Assembly: GCA_000499405.2 (NCBI GenBank)
Contig: HG738137.1
Location: forward strand, 16,107,601-16,171,600
Source: Onchocerca volvulus
Lineage: Eukaryota; Nematoda; Chromadorea; Rhabditida; Onchocercidae
DNA length: 64,000 bases
Reading direction: 5' to 3'
Numbering within the stretch: position 1 is the stretch's first letter; every line of letters starts with the position of its first letter. A program made the translations under genes and the position numbers. Below are positions 38,043-46,300 of the stretch, piece by piece. The notes below the pieces were generated by a model. That model worked only from the letters and a program-made list of their open reading frames with translations, did not search any database and was not told where the DNA came from.

Positions 38043-38637
38043 TGTCGTGAAACTAGATGTATTTGAATGAAGAGTGCTTCACGAAACTAAGTAATAGAAA
38101 TACTTTATTACTTCAAATATAACACGTGAGGTGTCGTCCAGTGTTAGCTGAGGCGGCACACAATAAGTGACAAAATATATATGGATAACGTATAAAAAAT
38201 TAGAAAATGGAATGGGAGATGGTAGTTCGTTGAAGTGGAGTTGACGTCGTTGGTTGATTGTGACTGAACTGAACTGATGATTTTGATTACCACCGTTGCC
38301 TATATTTCATTTTTTGTCCACGCCCTGTCTCTGTCTGGGTGTCATTAAGTGTCGGCGCAGACGTTGATAATTGCTTCATTTTATTGGTTGGTAATATGAT
38401 TTGGCCTTTAGACTGGATAATTACCCCTTTGTTGGAAGTCATTATTCCATCGTGCAAATCCAATTGAATTTAACTTTCAATAGATTTATAATTACATTTG
38501 GACAACATTATAATTGGTTGTCCGATTGCTCAACAAATTTGACTACCATTAAATTTACGAAGTAAGGTAAACAATTATACGACAGTTACTTTAATTGCTC
38601 CAATATGTGGATTAACCTTTACTCGGTTATCCCGACA
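38043..38637 (-). mobile_element. solo LTR with exact 5-bp target duplication CCAGG, inside integrase
   Basis: Minus strand from 38637: TGTCGGGATAACCGAG, ending TTTCACGACA at 38043. CCAGG occurs at 38038-38042 and again at 38638-38642. AATAAA near 38108 on the minus strand gives a polyadenylation signal in the expected place. The 595-bp LTR is of a family distinct from its neighbours. It splits the BEL integrase region; the protein pieces on either side continue in order. Confidence 0.92.
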
Positions 38638-38642
38638 CCAGG

Positions 38643-39070
38643 CCTATCTCTTCGATATCTGCTAAAGGTCTTCCGTTGATAATTGCTTCAAGTTCCGCGA
38701 TTAACGTTAGTAATTCTGCAAGCTTTGTACCTATAGCTCTTCTTAGGGATCTTTTAACTACTCCAACCATTCTTTCATAAATGCCGCCTTGCCAAAGAAC
38801 GCCTGGAGTAATAAATTCGCATGCCATGATTTCATTTTCCGTTCTGTTCAATTCTAGAAGTGCCTTAGAAGCTGCTATAAGATTCTGATATTGTCGGAAA
38901 TTCTGTGTTTCGGTTGTCTCCTTCTTCCACATCCGTCGTATTATTTCCCAACAAGGCTCTTCCTAACACATCTTCTAGGATATTTCCCAAGAATTTTTTG
39001 CAAATCCCAGATTTTTTTGGTGACACGAGTCGGGAAATGTCAACAGTAATAATCAAAGGTGCAGGATCAA
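38643..39070 (-). pseudogene. BEL/Pao integrase core fragment
   Basis: The minus-strand frame 38932-38645 contains PGVLWQGGIYERMVGVVKRS and INGRPLADI. These are the classic end of the BEL integrase catalytic core (W.GG..ER.V..VK..L, then the NsRPL block); the Glu of the DDE triad is the E in YERM. The upstream DD residues are not intact here: the preceding frame 39056-38865 is different and unclear. The fragment ends at the solo LTR at 38637. Confidence 0.85.
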
Positions 39071-39082
39071 CAAAACAGGAGA

Positions 39083-39561
39083 TGTGGGAATTCCGAGGGA
39101 TTCATGATATCAATTTTGATTTAATCACTTTTTTAAATGTTAATTGTTGTTTTTTGATATTTACGCCATAATTTACTCGATGTTATACTGCCTGAATTTA
39201 ACTTTGTAAACAGCCGACTTATTCCCAAAGGGGTAAGACGGTTGTTTGTCGTAACGGTATGATATTGTTAAATGTTACTGTTCTGGCATCTGGCCAGTAT
39301 TTAGGAACGGTTTTTTATTTTTATTTTTTCTCGGGTTTAATTTCTTATTTCCCTTTAAATTCTAACCCGTTTTTTGTCATTTTTTCGTTATACTGTTATT
39401 ATTGCATTATAATGTGCATGTGTGTCGTGTTTCCAATTCTTTTTATAATAAAAGGTTTAAGTTCAATCCAATTCAACGCAATCCAACCCAATTAGACTCA
39501 CTGGTGATATTTGGCTATTGATAGACATCACTCTCCAGCATTTAGAAAGAACTACACGACA
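39083..39561 (+). mobile_element. solo LTR between reverse transcriptase and integrase
   Basis: It begins TGTGGGAATTCCGAGGG and ends ACTACACGACA; homologous to 35544-36059 along its length (shared GACTCACTGGTGATATTTGG and AATTCAACGCAATCCAA). The flanks GGAGA (39078-39082) and GAAGA (39562-39566) are a likely 5-bp target duplication with one change. Confidence 0.85.
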
Positions 39562-40370
39562 GAAGATGGAAATACTTCTCGAAGAAACACAAACACATGT
39601 ATTCCAGAGTATTCTTGCGGCGTCCATCGTAATATTTCCATGACATCAAGTTGATTAAATGCCTTTTCTAACTCCAAGCAGCGTCTCATTTCTTCAGGTT
39701 CCAAATGTTCATCCCATGACATACCTTTCTTCCACAAGTCCTGAATCAAAAGTTTCCATGGAAGTATGATTGGACTCAGTAGTCCTAATGGATCGTAAAT
39801 ACCAGCATAGAATTGTAATATTTGGCGTTTTGTCTGAAGGCCTTCTTGTGGAATCTTCCAGTTCCATGTAAATTCATCCTTGCTATTATTCCATTCGATG
39901 CCTAACAATTTTACTTTTGTCTTCTCTGTCATTTCTTGCTCATTGTCCATATTAATGTCATGATTTGCATGAAATTCTCTCATTAGCATCTTAGCTTTCT
40001 TAAATAGTTCTTTCGCTTTCTTGGCTTTTCTGATACTTTCGGATTCACTTTCTGAGGTTAGTACAACATTATCAACGTAGAGATTCTTTGCAATTTCTAT
40101 TGATAATTTAGAGCTTTCTTCACTCATTAGATGTCTAATGACAGCCGCCAATAGAAAAGGCGATGATACTACACCAAACGGAACTCTTGCGAAGCGAAAA
40201 ATAACCAAGTTTTCTTGAGTCGCCTCCTTCGATTTATCTTTCAGCCACAAAAACCTAGTGACATCTCTATCTTCCTGTTTCAAGCTGACTTGCAGAAATG
40301 CTTTCTCCACGTCAGCTACCACCAGATAACGTCCTAGATTCCTGATTTTCAAATCCGATAAGATTAACAA
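39562..40370 (-). pseudogene. BEL/Pao reverse transcriptase fragment
   Basis: A minus-strand open frame of 272 codons. It carries VVADVEKAFLQVSL (catalytic Asp at residue 20), FGVVSSPFLLAAVI (residues 65-78), YVDN at residues 98-101 where the canonical motif is YVDD, LLGIEWN, and YAGIYDPLGLLSPIILPWKL, the thumb/connection motif specific to BEL/Pao. The N-terminal part of the RT and the protease are missing upstream, where inverted LTR material begins at ~40377. The frame runs into the solo LTR at 39561, losing RNase H. YVDN may be a tolerated variant in this group rather than a lesion. Confidence 0.92.
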
Positions 40371-40400
40371 AAAAGATTGTTAATCTTATCGGATTTGAAC
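40352..40400. repeat. perfect hairpin at the pol/LTR inversion junction
   Basis: AAATCCGATAAGATTAACA (40351-40369) is followed after ~8 bases by its exact reverse complement TGTTAATCTTATCGGATTT (40378-40396). The left arm belongs to pol and the right arm to LTR sequence; the LTR at 42025-42491 carries the same word near 42417-42432. Confidence 0.9.
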
Positions 40401-40762
40401 GTTTCTTTGTTTATAGGTCAAATGGCTTTGTACTTTATTCTTTGTTGTAGTCGAGATTACGCGCCAAAAAACGCACTCTCAGGCGCTAAAAATGGCGCCT
40501 CGTGGATTAAATTCTAGCGGGATCCTTCCTGACCATTATCATGGTCAAAGGATGTGCTACCGCGAGGTCAATTGGTTGTATTGATATTGTATTGTATTGT
40601 CGCGTTATCATATTTTATAATAAAGGTTTAATTACCCAAGTTTGAGGTTTCGAGAACAAAACAACAAGAAAGAAGAACTCTCAATAATTTTCACGTTTAA
40701 AATATTGAGAACAGAATCCAAGAACCCACAATTATTGTCACGGTCATAGAAGATTTGCGACA
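40377..40762 (+). mobile_element. 5'-truncated LTR, inverted relative to its host element
   Basis: Plus-strand copy of the LTR at 42025-42491 from its TTGTTAATCTTATCGG word to its end GCGACA. Shared words include GATCC near 40520, GCGAGGTCAATTGGTTGT, AATAAAGGTTTAATTACCC and ACAATTATTGTCACGGTC. It lacks the first ~60 bases of the LTR and starts at the hairpin described at 40352-40400. Confidence 0.88.
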
Positions 40763-40826
40763 ATTTTGGTCCAGCCAGTCCATATTTTTAGGTCCCTGGT
40801 TCGAATCCGGCTGGCTCGACCAAAAT
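40763..40826. repeat. PBS-to-PBS palindrome with tRNA 3'-end complementarity
   Basis: Directly after the plus-strand LTR comes ATTTTGGTCCAGCCAG, and the minus strand reads ATTTTGGTCGAGCCAGCC directly after its own LTR end (GCGACA at 40827). The two are inverted with one mismatch in 12 of the stem. The plus strand GGTTCGAATCC followed by GGCTGGCTCGACCA is the T-arm and 3' acceptor end of a tRNA including CCA. It is thus a long primer-binding site copied from the primer tRNA, present in both orientations around a ~25-bp centre. Confidence 0.8.
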
Positions 40827-41119
40827 TGTCGCAGATCTTCTATGACCCTGACAATAATTGTGGGTCCTTGGATTCTGTTTTCTTGTGAATCGATTCTTCA
40901 AACTGGCTAAGAAATTGACCCCACATTCTCGGATTGCCATCAAATTCTATTGGGCTTAAAGTTGGTGGTTTACTCGTTGGCACCAACTTCTCAATTGATT
41001 CAGTTAAGGACCTTCCTTCGTTTTCTCTTACACCTGGTAAATGAATCCGGTCTATTTCTTCAGTTAGAAAGTTTCGAACATAATACATTTTGTGACAGCT
41101 GCTAAACAAGTATTTTTTT
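40827..41119 (-). pseudogene. BEL/Pao gag fragment fused to an LTR end
   Basis: The minus-strand frame from 41119 reads KMYYVRNFLTEEIDRIHLP and then SPIEFDGNPRMWGQFLSQFE, the DUF1759-type gag signature (lP.i.l..FdGdp..w..F...F...iH). After about 40890 the reading runs into LTR U5 sequence (CAATTATTGTCA...GCGACA to 40827), so the C-terminal residues and stop are foreign. Upstream it is cut from the gag N-terminus by the solo LTR at 41125. Confidence 0.8.
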
Positions 41120-41124
41120 GTGTT

Positions 41125-41678
41125 TGTCGCCGATCTTCTTAATCGTAACAATAATAAGAGTTCTTGTTTTATCGTGTTGTTATCGAATGTATAGCGGTAT
41201 CTCAAACTTGGGTAATTAAACCTTTATTACAGAAATTTAGATAACATACGAAAATTACAATCAATTATATCAACATAACAATTTAAATGACGATTCGTTA
41301 ACATAAGAAAGGAGGATAAAGATATCATTAAGAAGAAACCAAAAAAAAAAAAAAAAAACCAGACGGTGGAACCAACCGTCTCCTTGTTAGCTTCCTTTAA
41401 AAAATGATGCACAAAGGCATCTTTGTAACATGAAAATCTTTTCTTTGCTAGCGCTTGAGATAGCGCCTTTATGGTATAATTTACAACAGAATAAAACAAA
41501 GGTTAAGGCGTTTAACACAATCATAAAACAAGCTTAAGCAACTTAATAAAGCCATAAAACTATGCCATTTAATTTGAAACAAAGAGATAAATTTTTTACA
41601 ACCATCAACGGTTACAATTTGCTTCTTTAAAACAAAGAAATCACTTTTGTATGATCTTTCTCGCTTCTTTCAGCGACA
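41125..41678 (-). mobile_element. solo LTR with exact 5-bp target duplication GTGTT, inside gag
   Basis: Minus strand from 41678: TGTCGCTGAAAGAAGCGAG, ending GATCGGCGACA at 41125, with TGTCGC/GCGACA inverted tips. GTGTT lies at 41120-41124 and 41679-41683. It is a diverged relative of the host element's own LTR (42025-42491); the shared 3' part is TTTAATTACCCAAGTTTGAG. Gag text continues on both sides. Confidence 0.92.
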
Positions 41679-41683
41679 GTGTT

Positions 41684-42024
41684 CAAGTATGATTCATATA
41701 AATCGAATTCATAATCCTCATCCTTGTTTTCAACAGAATGTAATGCTTCTTTCCAATCTTTTTCTAACTCATTTGCTTTGGAGATGATTCCTTCAATTAT
41801 TTTTAGATGTCCATTCATGAGCACTCTTTTCCTTTCCAATGAAATCGACTTCGACTTGCTCTCCTCATTTGATTCTTCATGTGTTTCTTCTACACAGATA
41901 TATTTTCTGCCTTTTCCAATACAAGCTTAAATTCTGACGCAAGCTTGTTTAAATTCATTCTAATAAGGTAGGATATTGACTTCCAATCCTTCTTTCTCAT
42001 ACTTCTAGATTGGATAATCAAAAT
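41684..42024 (-). pseudogene. BEL/Pao gag N-terminal fragment and leader
   Basis: Directly downstream (minus) of the 5' LTR at 42025. The open frame 41839-41684 is helical and charged (IIEGIISKANELEKDWKEAL, then EDYEFDLYESYLN), typical of a gag N-terminus. A second short frame lies before it (LNKLASEFKL near 41945). The expected primer-binding site after the LTR is TTTTGATTATCCAATC here rather than the TGGTCGAGCC form seen at 40822, so the site is mutated or different. The frame ends at the solo LTR. Confidence 0.65.
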
Positions 42025-42491
42025 TGTCGCAGATCTTCTATGACCGTGACAATAATTGTGGGTTCTTGGGTCCTGTTCTCGATCTTCTTAACCGTGAAAA
42101 TTACTGAGAGTTCTTCTTTTGTTCTCGAAACCTCAAACTTGGGTAATTAAACCTTTATTACAAAATATGATAACACGACAATACACTACGAATATAATAT
42201 CAATACAACCAATTGACCTCGTGGTAGAACATCCTTTGACAATAATAATGGTCAGGACCCTCTTCTTATTTGTAGAGGGAGGATCCCGCTAGAATTTGAT
42301 CCACGATGAGGTGCCATTTTTAGCGCATGAGAGCGCGTCTTTTTTGGCGCGTGACCTTGACTACAACAAAGAATAAAGTTACAAAGCCGTCTGACCTATA
42401 AACAAAGAAACATTCAAATCCGATAAGATTAACAATCATTTGAAAATCAGGAATCACTTATTTTCTTATACTCCTCGCGATTTCAGCGACA
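42025..42491 (-). mobile_element. 5' LTR of the inner BEL/Pao element
   Basis: Minus strand from 42491: TGTCGCTGAAATCGCGAGG, ending ATCTGCGACA at 42025; inverted tips TGTCGC/GCGACA. AATAAAGGTTTAATTACCC near 42140-42158 supplies the polyadenylation signal. It interrupts leader/gag-like sequence of the outer element, which lies at 42492-42640. With the copy at 37072-37571 it brackets gag, RT, integrase and DUF5641 in order on the same strand. Confidence 0.85.
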
Positions 42492-42648
42492 GCCTTTCTT
42501 TTCTCCTTTCCACTCATATTTCTTTTCTTTTTTTCCTTCTTTGTCATCTTCACTTTCAAATTCTGTAATGGGTTGATTTGAATCAGACTCACTTGTTTCA
42601 TTAGTTCGTTACGGATTCGAATGGGCTGATTAGATCAAATTTTTTCGC
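42492..42648 (-). pseudogene. leader and gag start of the outer element, truncated
   Basis: After the outer 5' LTR the minus strand has TTTGATCTAATCAGCCCATTCGAATCCG, in which CATTCGAATCC again resembles a tRNA T-arm copied into a primer-binding site. An acidic/basic stretch follows (ITEFESEDDKEGKKEKK) and then stops at the inserted LTR at 42491. Too short for a family call. Confidence 0.5.
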
Positions 42649-43171
42649 TGATATATTTTAACCGTGACAATGATTGAGGGTTCTTAGTCCTCGTCGTATT
42701 GTTATCCGAACTTCTGCGGCATCTCAAACTCGAAAATTTGATAATACAGCAACGGAAGCCTTTTATTCTTGAATACAATACCAGAAAAAATAAGAAGTTT
42801 AAATAATAAAATAGCAGTGGTAAGTCTGGTTGACTGGTTGAAGGAGTTGGATCATGAACGAATATATTATTGGTCATTGACTTATGCAGAGGCTCCTTTT
42901 TAGGGGTGGGGTAGGGATAAAGAGAAAATGTTGATTAAAGCGAGGATGCTGGGTGGTTAAGAATTATATGGTCACTGGATGTATGATCGTCGACGCCAAA
43001 TAGTTTACATGAGATTTCAAAAGATGCACAAGCTTTGATAAGAATTGGTTTGAGAATAGAAAATAATCAGTAGATGAGAAAATAATTTAGTATAAGAAAA
43101 TTCGATTCTTCCAATAGATTGCTAATATAGAAATTTCTGTAACATTATAAATTATTTTCGGATTTCCGACA
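42649..43171 (-). mobile_element. 5' LTR of the outer retroelement (minus orientation)
   Basis: Minus strand from 43171: TGTCGGAAATCCGAAAATAA, parallel to the copy at 33961-33410. The lower end (TGATATATTTTAACCGTGAC at 42649) is inferred from the TG...CA rule and from the following primer-binding-like sequence. The target site just outside reads TATGC (43172-43176); the matching copy at the left end was not found. Confidence 0.65.
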
Positions 43172-43350
43172 TATGCTCATATGCTTTAAGATCACCTATT
43201 TTCTTTGATATATCTCTATGAGTTTATTTCATGACTTACAAGATCTATTAGGTTTTTATCAGCTTCCCTGTAAGTTTGCATCTTTCATTTTGTTTATTAA
43301 CAAATGAAAATTAAATAATGAATATCAAATCATATTTTCTCACTCCCAAA

Positions 43351-46300
43351 TTATCTTTCATTAAAGATGAATGGAATGGGATCACTTTTTGCTGAAGCTT
43401 CTTTTGCAACTTTCACAATAAAAAAAAGAGCTTTCGATGCGAGCATATCGCAGTGATCCATTACATACCTTTGCACAACTTTGGGTATACTATTTCGATG
43501 ATCGAATATCTTAAATAAGAGCAATTTTTTCTCATCATTTTTAATCAGGATCGATCTTTTTTTGCCAACCCAATTCCTCATTTCCGGTCTAGTCTGTGAC
43601 ATCTCTCTCAATCCTTTTTTCTCTCATTTATTTAAATTAACACATAGCATATTGATCATTATTTATTTGAATATTGAATTCTTATTTCTCTTTCTAATAT
43701 AATTGGGAAATTTTAAGTTTGAGGCGGAGGAAAATCTGTAATGTAAATTCTTAATAACCATTATGAGAAATGCTCTGAAAATTTTCCATTGTAATCGCTA
43801 TTTAACATTAATAAATAAAATGAATTAAACATTTCGAATAAATTTTGATACAGTTGCACTGATCGTTAATTTAAATAATTTATCTGTGTTCTCTCCTTCC
43901 ATGTCTATTATTCTTGCTAGAAATTGAAATAAATGATACAATCAGTGTCCTTTTGTTCTAAGAACTAGTACCGAATTTTTTCATATTTTTTATTTCCAGC
44001 TATCCTTATAGCTTCAAAAGCCTACTTGTAGCTTGCGTAGAATCTCGTCGATAACTGGAGGATCCCATTTCACCTTATCAATGAAAATTATTTTTGGATC
44101 TACTTTCCATTGCTTGCAGATGAACTGTCGTTGATCATCATATTTTTCTCCTTGTTTTGCAGTTGATGATTTTCTTAATTTGTTTTCAATTTCTTTATCC
44201 TAAATTAAAAACATGTATGCATGCTAATCCTAAGACACCATTAATCTCTACTTTTTTTTCTTTTATTTCTAAGTGTTTATTTTTATTGGATAGCTTTGCT
44301 GGAAAAGAACTATAGTGATGAAAAGTAATAGGTAATATAAATAATGGATAATGTAATAAGAACCTGTTCGATAAAATAGGATCGAAGTAATTCAGGCAGA
44401 AAGTTGATCTGTGTTGTAAGATCAGTTTGGACACCAAGTGGATGATGGAAATCACATATGACACTGCATAAGACCTGAATAAAATATCCTTATGTCAGAT
44501 TATTAATATTAATTCTTTTAACGATTTACTGACGAACAGATCAAAGAAAATGAGTAAAAAAGATAATAAGAAGAAAAATAAAAAATGAAAATTTTATTTA
44601 TTGGTTAAAGTCTCATCACATGCATCTCAGAATTTCATCTGATAGCTAACAAAGTTTTGGTATATATTGTATTTATTCTCTGAACAAACAGGATGAAAAA
44701 AAGCTGCATCTAATGAACAGAAAATCCTAATGAATCCAATCATTTCGCAGATTCAAATTTTTATCACTATTGAACTTGTAGGGAGCATTTTGAAATGAAA
44801 AAGAAAAATCATACTTCAGATTTAACATCTCGTAGTTTTTTAGAGTAAATTTGTGCCTTTTGATTGCTCATAAAAACAGAATCCATTGCAGGCAATCTAA
44901 AAATATAATCAAAAATTATGGAAGAATTACGGACGCTTATATTTCATTATAATGATATGTTAGTGTAATGAAGTTGAAATAGTTTTTTCTTACTCATTAG
45001 ACGATTTCAGGAATCAGAATGTGGCATTATGATGAAATTTTGCTAACGAATCTATAAAACAATTGAAAACTTCTCTATGCTAGAATTAAATTAGATAATG
45101 AAAAAATCACTCGAATAATTCAAGTACTCTTAATTGACGTTTCCTTGAATCTTGAATTTGTGAGAAAAGTTGCGCCAGTGGTTCATTGATGCATAATGTT
45201 AAACATTCCTGAATTGTTGCATCTTTCGGGGAGGTTTGATCTTTATGACGCTGGAAGAAAGGGACGTAAGTTGTCACGTTGAATAAAATATATTATATAG
45301 AACTGCATAAAGGAATGATTATTATGTCTAACGTAATATTATAGAGATTAATTCCCAAATTCAAATAAGTTCAAATTATTATCTTATATAATATCATTTG
45401 GCATCACTAGATCATTAAATTTAAATGATATCTCGAAATTTTATCTTCAGTTAATTAAATAGAAATATGCATTTAAGCAAAAAATATTTTTGTCAATATG
45501 AGAAATTTTCTATTCAATTTCGCACTTAAACAATGATCCATTAATTGATCGCAAGACTTATACGATAAAAGGAATATTCGAGAGTTTAATCAATTTTTGT
45601 AAATTTAATTATTGTACTCTTTTCTCATTTGAACAAAAATCTTAATTTCTCATAGTGTTTGAAAAATAATGAAGAGAAAGAAAAATAATCAAACCTCTAC
45701 TTTACAGATAGCACTTGTCCAATTATTTTGATGAAGTTTATTTTCTTTCGTTACACCACTCAATTTGAGCAATAATTTTTCGGATAAATCAATGCCAACA
45801 GTTTTTTTCTCGTCAAGAAAAGTATATTGTGCAGTACTTAAGAAAATTAATGTCGGCTGATTTAGATAGAAAAGTGCCCATCTGAATAAAATTAAGGATA
45901 ATTGGCTTAGGGGAAGAGAAATTTATAATAAACTATTTAAATTTGAATTGAAATTTGTGAAATATGAAAAAAGATCGTTTATTTTATCAGCTACTTTAGG
46001 AATTTAGATTATTAAGCATATTATGTAGATTCTTCAATTCATTCTTTAAATAGTAATAAATATTTAAATCAGATTAACTATCAGTAGAATACAGAATCGA
46101 CCGATAAATTTAAAATTGAAAATTGATTAATATCTAAAATTCTTTCTGGTGGTATAGTTTTATTTTTAAATGCACCGGTAATGCGGATAATTACCAATAA
46201 TTTTTAATTCGTTTGAGCAAGAACTCTATTACAGTCTTTCTTTTTTTTTTTAATTTCATCTTTAGTTTTATTGGTATTTTTTGTTTCATTGACTTACATT

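Noticed and set aside
38905..39171. Plus-strand 88-codon frame
   Set aside because: Antisense to the BEL integrase region and crosses the solo LTR start at 39083.
40790..40822. tRNA gene suggested by GGTTCGAATCC...GGCTGGCTCGACCA
   Set aside because: Only the T-arm and acceptor 3' half are present, CCA is encoded, and it sits exactly where a primer-binding site follows an LTR end. A D-arm, an anticodon arm and a matching 5' acceptor strand are absent.
41678..41683. TGTCGCTGAAAG inside an open gag frame as mere coincidence rather than an LTR start
   Set aside because: The block from 41678 to 41125 has matching inverted tips, an exact GTGTT duplication, and aligns with the LTR at 42491, so the continuing frame into it is fortuitous.
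36095..42491. CRISPR array or prokaryotic (Wolbachia) insertion as explanation for the repeats
   Set aside because: Repeats are hundreds of bases long with LTR tips and 5-bp duplications, not short regularly spaced units; no bacterial-type genes or ribosome-binding sites are seen.
43351..43611. The last minus-strand frame as a separate small gene
   Set aside because: Its first codons upstream of the acceptor at 43510 are intronic; from 43509 it joins in phase to the preceding lpd-3 exon and matches the family C-terminus.
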